Shown here one piece after another: positions 9,184 to 16,426 of a DNA stretch of 64,000 bases (positions are counted from its first letter, which is position 1; every line of letters starts with the position of its first letter). This DNA comes from Egibacteraceae bacterium (lineage in GTDB: Bacteria; Actinomycetota; Nitriliruptoria; Euzebyales; Egibacteraceae): positions 1-64,000 of the forward strand of contig JAUJMS010000016.1 in the NCBI GenBank assembly GCA_030446745.1, given 5' to 3'. The translations under genes and the position numbers were made by a program. The notes below the pieces were generated by a model. The model did not search any database. It was not told the DNA's origin and saw only the letters and a list, made by a program, of their open reading frames with translations.

Positions 9184-9699
9184 TCAGACCACCTCCTGGG
9201 CGAGCAGGGCGCGCAAGCGCTCCAGCCCCCGGGCCACGCTGCTCTTGACCGTCCCGACGCTGCAGCCCATGACGCTGGCGACGTCGGCCTCGGACAGGTC
9301 GCCGTAGTAGCGCAGCACCACCGCGGTGCGCTGCCGCCGGGGCAGCGCTTGGAGTGCGGTGAAGACCTCGTCAGCGTCGGCGACCTGGTCCTCGGCGGCG
9401 CGCGACCCCCGGTCGTCGCCGGTCCGTCGACGGGACTCGCGTCGCTCCAGCGCCAGCCGGCGAAAGCGCGAGTTGACCTCGTTGACAACGGCGCGGCGGA
9501 CGTAGGCACGCGGGAACGTGAGCGGTTGCCGGCGCATCGCGCGGTAGACCTTGACGAACGCGTCCGCGACAGCGTCCTCGGCGCGATGCCGGTCGCCGCA
9601 CAGCAGGTACGCCAGCCGCAGCGCCTCCGCGTGATGGGTCGCGTAGACGGCCGCGAACTCGTCGGCTGCCGTTGTCCGCCCCACCGCCACGGTCGTCAC
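9184..9699 (-). CDS. SigE-family ECF RNA polymerase sigma factor
   Basis: Extracytoplasmic-function sigma factor. Seen: a sigma region 2 segment (AEALRLAYLLCGDRHRAEDA) and a region 4 helix-turn-helix with LRYYGDLSEADVASVMGCS followed by VKSSVARGLERLR. This pattern fits the SigE/SigM-like actinobacterial group. I prefer GTG 9699, which has a GGAGGGGGA site upstream; an in-frame GTG at 9723 would add eight residues. The downstream membrane propeller gene is probably its regulator. Confidence 0.9.
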   Translation of the reverse strand: MTTVAVGRTTAADEFAAVYATHHAEALRLAYLLCGDRHRAEDAVADAFVKVYRAMRRQPLTFPRAYVRRAVVNEVNSRFRRLALERRESRRRTGDDRGSRAAEDQVADADEVFTALQALPRRQRTAVVLRYYGDLSEADVASVMGCSVGTVKSSVARGLERLRALLAQEVV

Positions 9700-9757
9700 C
9701 TTCGCACCATCCCCCTCCGGCACGTAGACGCACGAGACGGCGGAGAGGTTGCCGCGG

Positions 9758-11299
9758 CTACTCGTCGAGTTTGGGGAACAGCAGCGCCCCGCGCTCGACC
9801 GTGGCGCCGACGGGGGTCAGCCCCGCGGCGGCGGCCGCGGGCAAGCACTGGTCGGCGACCGCCCCGTCCAAGCCGAGCTTGGACCACAGCGCCGCCGCGG
9901 CGTCGGGCATGACCGGGCTGACGAGCACCGCGATGGTGCGCAGCGCGTCGACGCAGGTGTACAGGCAGCGGCCCAGGTCGTTGCCGGCGCCCTGCTTGTG
10001 CAGCCGCCACGGGGCGCGCGCCTCGACGTAGCGGTTGACCCCGCCGACCAGCACCCACAGGTCCTCGAGCGCCTTCTTGAAGTCGAGCCGGTCGATCGCC
10101 GCCATCCCCTCGACGGCGATGCGCCAGTCGGCCGCGAGCGCGTCCTCGGCCTCTCCCGGCGGACCCGCCGGGTCGGGCACCGTGCCGCCGCAGTAGGAGG
10201 TGACCATCGTCAGCACCCGGTTGGCGAGGTTGCCGAGGTCGTTGGCGAGGTCGGTGGTGTAGCGCTGCTCCATCGACTCCCACGAGAACGACCCGTCCTG
10301 GCCGAAGCTCAGCTCGCGCAGAAAGTAGTAGCGGTAGCAGTCGACGCCGAAGTGGTCGACCAGCTGCGCCGGCGCGATCCCGGTCGCGTTCGTCTTGCCC
10401 ATCTTCTCGCCGCTGACGAGCACAAAGCCGTGGGCGTAGACCTGCTGGGGCAGCGCGACCCCGGCCGCCATGAGCATCGCGGGCCAGTAGACGGCGTGCG
10501 GGCGGATGATGTCCTTGCCGACGATGTGGACGTCGGCGGGCCAGCGGCGGGCGAACGCCTCGTCGTCGGCGCCCCACCCGACCGCGGTGACGTAGTTGAG
10601 CAGCGCGTCGAACCAGACGTAGAAGACGTGGTCGTCGTCCCACGGGACCGGCACGCCCCAGGTGAACGACGAGCGGCTGATCGACACGTCCTGCAGGCCG
10701 GCTTCGACGAAGCTGCGGACCTCGTTGCGCCGGACCTCGGGCTGCATGAACTCGGGATGCTCGTCGTACAGGCGCAGCAGGTCCGGCGCGTACTTCGACA
10801 GGCGGAAGAAGTAGTTGTCCTGCTCGCGCTGCTCGACGGGGCGGCGGTGGACCGGGCACAGGTCGCCGTCGAGGAGGTCCCCCGGGCCGTAGTACGCCTC
10901 GCACGACACGCAGTACGCACCGCGGTAGGTGTCGAGGTAGATGTCGCCGCGGTCGTACAGGCGCTGCATGAACTCCTGCACGCGGGCGGTGTGGCGCGGC
11001 TGCGTCGTGCGGATGAAGTCGTCGTAGGAGATGCGCAGCAGCGCCATGACGTCGGTCCAGCGCGGGACGATGTCGTCGACGTGTTCGCTGGGCGTGCGGC
11101 CGCGCTGCTCGGCGGAGCGGGCGATCTTCTCGCCGTGCTCGTCGGTGCCGGTGAGGAAGTGGACCCGGTCGCCGTTGAGCCGGCGCCAGCGGGCGAGCAC
11201 GTCGGCCGCCACCATCTCGTACGCCGAGCCGATGTGGGGCAGGTCGTTGACGTAGTAGATGGCGGTCGTGAGGAAGAACGTGTCCTTCTCGCCCGACAT
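9758..11299 (-). CDS. metG: Methionyl-tRNA synthetase
   Basis: Charges tRNA-Met. Seen: the HIGS signature near residue 21 (NDLPHIGSAYEM), a zinc-knuckle region with a CVSCEAYY pair followed by CPVHRR, the KMSKS-equivalent KMGKT, and a C-terminal anticodon-binding helical domain. At 513 residues it lacks the extra C-terminal tRNA-binding (EMAP-like) domain. ATG at 11299 lies 7 nt after a TAGTAT -10 element, which suggests a leaderless message. The divergent abrB-like gene starts 21 bp away. Confidence 0.97.
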   Translation of the reverse strand: MSGEKDTFFLTTAIYYVNDLPHIGSAYEMVAADVLARWRRLNGDRVHFLTGTDEHGEKIARSAEQRGRTPSEHVDDIVPRWTDVMALLRISYDDFIRTTQPRHTARVQEFMQRLYDRGDIYLDTYRGAYCVSCEAYYGPGDLLDGDLCPVHRRPVEQREQDNYFFRLSKYAPDLLRLYDEHPEFMQPEVRRNEVRSFVEAGLQDVSISRSSFTWGVPVPWDDDHVFYVWFDALLNYVTAVGWGADDEAFARRWPADVHIVGKDIIRPHAVYWPAMLMAAGVALPQQVYAHGFVLVSGEKMGKTNATGIAPAQLVDHFGVDCYRYYFLRELSFGQDGSFSWESMEQRYTTDLANDLGNLANRVLTMVTSYCGGTVPDPAGPPGEAEDALAADWRIAVEGMAAIDRLDFKKALEDLWVLVGGVNRYVEARAPWRLHKQGAGNDLGRCLYTCVDALRTIAVLVSPVMPDAAAALWSKLGLDGAVADQCLPAAAAAGLTPVGATVERGALLFPKLDE

Positions 11300-11300
11300 G

Positions 11301-11320
11301 GCGCCGATACTATCCAGGCG
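11301..11320. promoter_or_regulatory. Overlapping divergent leaderless promoters (metG / abrB-like)
   Basis: The 21-bp gap holds one near-palindromic element that serves both strands. On the plus strand TACTAT (11308-11313) lies 7 nt before the ATG at 11321. On the minus strand TAGTAT (complement of 11307-11312) lies 7 nt before the metG ATG at 11299. Both match the TANNNT -10 with start at or next to the initiation codon, as in actinobacterial leaderless mRNAs. Confidence 0.7.
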
Positions 11321-11605
11321 ATGAAGCCGACCGGCATCCGCCGCAAGGTCGACGACCTCGGCCGCGTGGTGATCCCGGCGAGCATGCGGCGAAGCCTCGG
11401 CATCGGCGTCGGCGACGAGCTCGAGGTCAGCGTCGACGCCGAGCGCGTGGTCCTCGCCAAGCCGGTGGAGCGCTGCACCTTCTGCGGCGCCACGGACGAG
11501 CTCGAGGCGTTCCACGACAAGCTCGTGTGCTGGTCGTGCACCGCCGCGCTGCGCGCCTTGGACCGCGAGCGCAGCGACGAGCCGCTCGACCCGTTCGGCT
11601 TCTGA
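11321..11605 (+). CDS. AbrB/MazE/SpoVT-family regulator with C-terminal zinc ribbon
   Basis: 94 residues. The N-terminal swapped-hairpin DNA-binding domain reads RRKVDDLGRVVIPASMRRSL, as in AbrB and SpoVT. The C-terminal part has two CxxC pairs, CTFC and CWSC, about 14 residues apart, consistent with a small zinc site. It is divergent from metG across a 21-bp promoter region, so it may sense or influence that shared promoter; this is inference. Targets are unknown. Confidence 0.88.
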   Translation: MKPTGIRRKVDDLGRVVIPASMRRSLGIGVGDELEVSVDAERVVLAKPVERCTFCGATDELEAFHDKLVCWSCTAALRALDRERSDEPLDPFGF

Positions 11606-11626
11606 CGGCGCGAGGCGGAGCCCGGG

Positions 11627-12499
11627 TCAGCCGGCGTCGAGCACCGCCTGGTAGACGGCGCGCTTGCCAACGCCCGTCGCGGCGGCGACGTCGGCGATCG
11701 CGGCCTTGCGGTCCAGGCCGCCGGCGACCAGCTCGCGGACCCGGGCGGCGAGCTCCGCCGGCGTCGGCGGCTCCCGGGCCGGTGCCCCCGCGACCACCAC
11801 GGTGACCTCGCCGCGCACCCGCGCTTCGGCGGCGCGCGCAGCGAGCGCCGCGAGCCCGCCGCGCCACACCTCCTCGTGCAGCTTCGTCAGCTCACGCGCG
11901 ACGGCGGCGGGGCGGTCGCCAAGCGCCGCCGCCATCGCGGCGAGGTCGTCGCTCAGGCGGTGCGGGGCGACGTAGAACACCAGCGTTCGGGGGTCGCCGG
12001 CCACCTCGTTCAGCCGGCGCGCGCGGGGGCCGGCCTTGCGGGGGAGGAAGCCCTCGAAGCTGAAACGGTCCATCGGCAGGCCCGACAGGAGCAGCGCGTG
12101 GAGCGCCGCCGCCGGGCCGGGCACCGCCTCGACGGTCAGGCCGCGCGCGATCGCCGCGCGCACGATCCGAAAGCCGGGATCGGCCAGTCCCGGGGTGCCG
12201 GCGTCGCTGACGAGCGCGACGGTCTCACCGCGGGCGACGCGGTCGAGCAGCGGGTCGGTGCGGGCGTCCTCGTTGTGGTCGTGGTAGCTGGTCAGCGGCA
12301 CGCGCACCCCGATCGCGTCGAGCAGCACACGCGACCGGCGGGTGTCCTCGGCGGCGACCACGTCGGCCGCGGCGAGCACCGCCCCGGCGCGCGGCGACAG
12401 GTCGCCGAGGTTGCCGATCGGGGTCGCGACGAGCACGAGCCGGCCGGTCCTGTGCTCGTCGCCGTCGTGGTCCGCCGCCGCGGTCGCGTCCCCTGACAC
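11627..12499 (-). CDS. rsmI: 16S rRNA (cytidine-2'-O)-methyltransferase
   Basis: Methylates C1402 of 16S rRNA in the decoding centre. Seen: LVATPIGNLGDLSPRA at the N-terminus, AAEDTRRSRVLL, the SYHDHNE segment, VSDAGTPGLADPG, and FEGFLPRKAGPR, all hallmarks of the tetrapyrrole-methylase-fold RsmI family. Start GTG 12499 with AAGGAG seven bases upstream. At 290 residues it is full length. Divergent from pmt. Confidence 0.95.
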   Translation of the reverse strand: MSGDATAAADHDGDEHRTGRLVLVATPIGNLGDLSPRAGAVLAAADVVAAEDTRRSRVLLDAIGVRVPLTSYHDHNEDARTDPLLDRVARGETVALVSDAGTPGLADPGFRIVRAAIARGLTVEAVPGPAAALHALLLSGLPMDRFSFEGFLPRKAGPRARRLNEVAGDPRTLVFYVAPHRLSDDLAAMAAALGDRPAAVARELTKLHEEVWRGGLAALAARAAEARVRGEVTVVVAGAPAREPPTPAELAARVRELVAGGLDRKAAIADVAAATGVGKRAVYQAVLDAG

Positions 12500-12517
12500 C
12501 CGTACACTCCTTGGCGT

Positions 12518-13987
12518 ATGGCCGTCGACATCAGCGCGCCGCCGACGCCACCCGCGGCGGACCCAGGCCGAGGGCTCGACGGGCTGCGGTCGCGCCGAAC
12601 GAGCGCAGTGCTGTTGCCGCTGGTGCTGCTCGCCGTCGCGGCGACGCTGCGGTTCTACCGCCTGGGCTATCCCGACCGCATCTACTTCGACGAGACGTAC
12701 TACGCCCCGCAGGGCCAGGAGTACCTCGACCGTGGTGTCGAGAAGGGCTTCGCGGTCCACCCGCCGGTCGGCAAGTGGCTCATCGCCTCTGGCATCGCGG
12801 CGTTCGGCTACGACGCGTTCGGCTGGCGCGCCGCGGCGGCGCTGGCCGGAACCGTGACCGTCGTCATGACGTACCTCATCGGCGTCCGGCTGTTCCGCCG
12901 CCGCGGCGTCGCGGCCCTCGCGGCGTTCCTGCTCACCGTCGACGGCCTCGCGTTCACGATGAGCCGCATCGCGATGCTGGACGTGTTCCTCGCGCTGTTC
13001 GTCACCGTCGGCGTGTGGCTGGTCCTCGTCGACCGCGACACGTTGTGGGCCGGCAGTGACGGCCCCCGCGGGGCGCCGCCGGCCGGGGGCCGCCCGCCGC
13101 CGCGCCGGCCGCGCCGCTGGCGTTGGCTCGCCGGGGTCGCGTTCGGGCTGGCGCTCGCGACGAAGTGGTCGGCGCTGCTCGCGATCGCCGGCGCTGGGGT
13201 GTTCCTGGTCGTCAGCGAGCTTGCCTGGCGGCGCCGGCTGACGGGTTCGCCGTGGCGGGCGTGGCCGCGCGCGGTGGGCAGCGGCCTCGCCGCGCTCGTG
13301 GCCGTGCCGCTGCTGGTCTACCTCGCCAGCTACGCGGGGTGGTTCGCGAACTTCTCCGAGACGCGGCTGGGGCAACGCGAGTGCACCGACGGCGTCTGCG
13401 ACGTGTCGGCGCCGCAGGTGCTCGGCGTGTGGTGGCGCGAGCAGCGCGAGATCGCGAGCTTCCACGGCAACCTCGAGGCGGAGCACCCGTACCGCAGTCT
13501 GCCCACGACGTGGCCGCTGCTGCTGCGCCCGGTCGCGTACTACTACGAGTCGTGCAACGACGAGAAGCTCGCCAAGGACGAGTGCGTGACGCAGCAGGGC
13601 AACGTCGAGGAGATCCTCGGCATCGGCAACCCGGCGGTGTGGTGGGGGGCGCTGGTCGCCGTCCCGCTCGCGGGGTGGTGGGCGGTGCGCCGGCGCGACT
13701 GGCGGGCGGCGACCGTCCTCGGCCTGTGGTTGGTCCAGTACCTGCCGTGGCTGGCGGTGTCGCGCCCGAACTTCTTGTTCTACATGACCCCCGTGGTGCC
13801 GTTCTTGTGCCTGACCCTGGCGTACGTGGCGGGGCGCCTCGGCGACCGCGAGCCGACCCGGTGGCTGCCGGCGACCATCGCCGGGCTGGCGGTCGTCGGC
13901 TTTTTGTTCTGGTACCCCGTGTGGGTCGGCATCGAGATGCCGACGGAGTCGTGGAAGCTGCGGATGTGGTTCGGCTCGTGGATCTGA
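12518..13987 (+). CDS. pmt: Dolichyl-phosphate-mannose--protein O-mannosyltransferase
   Basis: Polytopic GT39/GT-C enzyme that transfers mannose from polyprenyl-phosphate-mannose to Ser/Thr of exported proteins. Seen: the conserved loop-1 catalytic motif FDETYYAPQGQEYL after the first membrane helix, HPPVGKWLIA, FTMSRIAMLDVFLALF, and many hydrophobic segments across 489 residues. The pairing with rsmI is widespread in Actinobacteria. A TACACT box lies 9 nt before the ATG, possibly giving a very short leader. Export substrates are unknown; the secreted proteins in this window are candidates. Confidence 0.93.
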   Translation: MAVDISAPPTPPAADPGRGLDGLRSRRTSAVLLPLVLLAVAATLRFYRLGYPDRIYFDETYYAPQGQEYLDRGVEKGFAVHPPVGKWLIASGIAAFGYDAFGWRAAAALAGTVTVVMTYLIGVRLFRRRGVAALAAFLLTVDGLAFTMSRIAMLDVFLALFVTVGVWLVLVDRDTLWAGSDGPRGAPPAGGRPPPRRPRRWRWLAGVAFGLALATKWSALLAIAGAGVFLVVSELAWRRRLTGSPWRAWPRAVGSGLAALVAVPLLVYLASYAGWFANFSETRLGQRECTDGVCDVSAPQVLGVWWREQREIASFHGNLEAEHPYRSLPTTWPLLLRPVAYYYESCNDEKLAKDECVTQQGNVEEILGIGNPAVWWGALVAVPLAGWWAVRRRDWRAATVLGLWLVQYLPWLAVSRPNFLFYMTPVVPFLCLTLAYVAGRLGDREPTRWLPATIAGLAVVGFLFWYPVWVGIEMPTESWKLRMWFGSWI

Positions 13988-14016
13988 CCGCAGCCGAGCG
14001 TCAGGATTGTGTGTCG

Positions 14017-14463
14017 GTGAGAGGCGCTCCGGTCGGGTTCGCATGGCGCAGCGCCGCAAGAACGCCAGGTATTCGACTGCTCGCCGCCACGATTGCGCTC
14101 GCCCTCGGCGCTGGCTGTGGTGGCGGGTCGGCGCCAGCGCCCAATGCCCCCTTCGAGGGCGCCCTTCCGGTCTACGCCGCCGACGACATCCCGTCAGCCT
14201 TGGGGGAGGCCGTGGTCGTCGTCGTCGATGACGGCGCACGTCGGTGCGTGGGGTTGGAGAGCGGAGGTCAGCTGCATGGCGCGCTGTGGCCGGAGGGGTT
14301 CACGCTGCAGCGAAACCCGTACCGCATCGTTGACGCTGAAGGAAACCTCGTTGCCGAAGAGGGCGACACCATCACGTTCGGAGGGGGCGAGGTCCCGGTC
14401 GGCAAGCTCCCCAATTCCTGCCAGACCGACACGGTGTTGATCGTGGGACAAGTCGAGTCCTAA
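14017..14463 (+). CDS. Putative lipoprotein
   Basis: 148 residues from GTG 14017 (GTG 14011 also possible). A basic N-region is followed by a hydrophobic stretch ending at LALGAGC with a glycine-rich linker, which resembles a lipobox. The rest is a small domain with two further cysteines (RRCVGLES and NSCQTD) and many beta-prone residues. No family recognised. It follows pmt by 29 bp on the same strand and may be cotranscribed. Confidence 0.7.
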   Translation: MRGAPVGFAWRSAARTPGIRLLAATIALALGAGCGGGSAPAPNAPFEGALPVYAADDIPSALGEAVVVVVDDGARRCVGLESGGQLHGALWPEGFTLQRNPYRIVDAEGNLVAEEGDTITFGGGEVPVGKLPNSCQTDTVLIVGQVES

Positions 14464-14507
14464 GGCGCACCATTACCGCAGCGATGACCCGCGAACCAGG
14501 TCGCTGG

Positions 14508-14526
14508 GCCGGCGCTTCGGGCCGGC
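14508..14526. terminator. Hairpin between convergent genes
   Basis: Inverted repeat GCCGGC-gcttcgg-GCCGGC in the gap between the lipoprotein and the convergent fetB-like gene. The stem is only 6 bp, so a bidirectional terminator is plausible but weakly supported. Confidence 0.35.
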
Positions 14527-14530
14527 GGGG

Positions 14531-15313
14531 TCAGCCCTCCGCGGGGCGCAGCAGCGGCACCAGCCGGTGGTCGGGGGTGAAGAGCCGGCGTACGAGCCCG
14601 AGGGCGACCACCGTCGTCGCCGTCGCGGTCGAGCCGAGGACCAGGAACATGACGACCGCCTGGACGAGCACCGCGTCGAGCGGGTCGACGCCGGCGAGGA
14701 TCAGCCCCGTCATCGCCCCGGGAAGAAACACCAGGCCGACCGCCTTGGTCGTCTCGACCTGCGGGGTCAACGCGGTGCGCAGCGTGCGGGCGAGGTAGGG
14801 CCGAGCGGCCGTGCCCGACGGCTGACCCAACGCGAGCCGTGCTTCGACCTCGGCGCGCCGGTCGCGCAGCTCCTCGACGAGGCGCCGCGCCGCCACCACG
14901 GTCGCGTTCATCGAGTTGCCGACCATCATCCCGGCCAGCGGCACGACGGTGCGTCCCTCGACGGGAAACACGCCGAGACCAAAGATGGCGCCGAGCGTCA
15001 CGACGGCGGCCGCCGCGAAGGCGAGCAGCGCCAGCGGCAGGACGCCCGGGACCTCGGGCGCCCGCCGCCGCACGATGTCGGCGGCGAACGCGGTCATGCC
15101 GGCGACCCACAGCCACGACCAGACCAGCGGCCGGTCGGGGTCGAGCACGAGCGTCAGCGCGACGCCGACGACGAGCAGCTGCCCGAGCGCGCGGACGGCG
15201 GCGACGACGATCGCCCGCTCGAGGCGCAGACCGCGCCAGCGCGACACGGCCACCGCCACCGCGACGAGCGTCAGGGACGCGACGACGCCCGCAGCGTTGA
15301 CGTCACCCGCCAC
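14531..15313 (-). CDS. FetB/YbbM-family ABC transporter permease (putative iron exporter)
   Basis: UPF0014/FetB family membrane protein, 260 residues with about seven hydrophobic segments. Seen: the family motifs GMMVGNSMNA near the middle and LPGAMTGLILAGVDPLDA towards the C-terminus. In E. coli FetAB exports iron under oxidative stress; that substrate is known for the family, not shown here. Start GTG 15313 overlaps the end of the ATPase gene by 11 bp, so the two form one unit. Confidence 0.85.
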   Translation of the reverse strand: MAGDVNAAGVVASLTLVAVAVAVSRWRGLRLERAIVVAAVRALGQLLVVGVALTLVLDPDRPLVWSWLWVAGMTAFAADIVRRRAPEVPGVLPLALLAFAAAAVVTLGAIFGLGVFPVEGRTVVPLAGMMVGNSMNATVVAARRLVEELRDRRAEVEARLALGQPSGTAARPYLARTLRTALTPQVETTKAVGLVFLPGAMTGLILAGVDPLDAVLVQAVVMFLVLGSTATATTVVALGLVRRLFTPDHRLVPLLRPAEG

Positions 15314-16001
15314 GGGGCTGCCCTTCGACGGTCGCCGCCGCGCCGCTGGAGACGACGGTGCCGCGGGCGAGCATGAGCAGAAAGTCCGCGAGACGGCGCA
15401 GCTGCTCCTCGTCGTGGGTGACCCACAGCACGGGCACGCCCCGGTCGGCCAGCGACCGGGCGGCCGTCTCGAAGATCCGCCGCGGCCCCGCGTCGAGCGA
15501 CGAGGTGGGCTCGTCGAGCAACAGCACCTCGGGCTGGGTGACCAGCGTGCGCGCCAGACACGCCCGCTGCGCCTCGCCGCCCGACAGGCCGGCGGCGTCG
15601 CGGTCGAGCATCGCGGCGTCGAGCGCGGCGAGTTCCAGCGCCCGCGCGTACGTCGCGTCGTCGGCGGCGGGTGCGGCGACCCGCAGGTTGTCGCGCACCG
15701 TGCCACCGAACAGCACCGGCTGCTGGAACACCATGCCGACGCGCCGGCGCAGCGCGAGAACATCGAGAGTCGCCACGTCGCGCCCGCGCAGCAGCACGCG
15801 GCCGGCGCTGGGAACCTCGAGACGGTTGCACAGCCGCAGCAGCGTCGTCTTGCCGGCACCGGAGGGGCCGGCGACGACGGTGATGCCGGTGGCGGGCACC
15901 GTCGCCGTCACCGCCGAGAGGATCGGCGCACTGGGGTCGCCGACGCTGACCGCCTGGAAGGCGAACAACGCGCCCTCGCCGGCCGGCACGACGTCGTCCA
16001 T
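15303..16001 (-). CDS. FetA/YbbL-like ABC transporter ATP-binding protein
   Basis: 232 residues. Seen: Walker A GPSGAGKTTLL, Q-loop MVFQQPVLFG, signature LSGGEAQRA, Walker B VLLLDEPTSSLD and the switch histidine in VTHDEEQ. Adjacent fetB identifies the exporter family. The ATG at 16001 is 7 nt from a TACGCT -10 box at 16009-16014, indicating its own leaderless transcript even though the ASRT-like gene ends only 38 bp upstream on the same strand. Confidence 0.9.
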   Translation of the reverse strand: MDDVVPAGEGALFAFQAVSVGDPSAPILSAVTATVPATGITVVAGPSGAGKTTLLRLCNRLEVPSAGRVLLRGRDVATLDVLALRRRVGMVFQQPVLFGGTVRDNLRVAAPAADDATYARALELAALDAAMLDRDAAGLSGGEAQRACLARTLVTQPEVLLLDEPTSSLDAGPRRIFETAARSLADRGVPVLWVTHDEEQLRRLADFLLMLARGTVVSSGAAATVEGQPRGG

Positions 16002-16039
16002 CGGCGCCAGCGTAGGCTCCGCCGCCTCGTGGCGAGCGG

Positions 16040-16426
16040 TCAGCCGGGGTAGGCCACGGTCGACAGCAGCGCGTTCGCCGCCTGCCGCGAGTCCAGCCGC
16101 GTGTGCTGGCACACCACCGCCACGTCGGCGCGCACGACGCTGGCGTAGGCGGTGTCACGCGGGACGGGTGCCGGGTCGTCGAGCTGGTCGAAGCGCACGT
16201 GGCGGGTGCGGCGCGCCGGCACCGTGCAGCGGTACGGGCCGACCGGGTCGCGGTCCTCGAAGTACACGGTGATCTCGACGTGCGCGTCCGCGTCGCCGGC
16301 GTTGAGGATCGACACCGTCTCGTGGCTGCGCAACGCCGGGTCGTCGCCGCTGCTGCGCCCAGGGATGAACCCCTCGGGAATGGCCCACACCCGCCGGCCG
16401 AGTTGCTCCGCGTCGCCGGTCGTCAT
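16040..16426 (-). CDS. Sensory rhodopsin transducer (ASRT) family protein
   Basis: 128 residues, closely matching what I know of the Anabaena sensory rhodopsin transducer over its full length: WAIPEGFIP, SHETVSILNAGD, DAHVEITVYFED, VPARRTRHVRFDQL and QHTRLDSRQAANALLST. ASRT is a soluble beta-sandwich tetramer; comparative work has proposed that the superfamily binds small molecules, often near sugar-metabolism genes. No rhodopsin gene is in this window. The start overlaps the stop of the upstream GH15 gene as ATGA, so the two proteins are translationally coupled, which favours a carbohydrate-related role over photosensing here. Confidence 0.93.
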   Translation of the reverse strand: MTTGDAEQLGRRVWAIPEGFIPGRSSGDDPALRSHETVSILNAGDADAHVEITVYFEDRDPVGPYRCTVPARRTRHVRFDQLDDPAPVPRDTAYASVVRADVAVVCQHTRLDSRQAANALLSTVAYPG

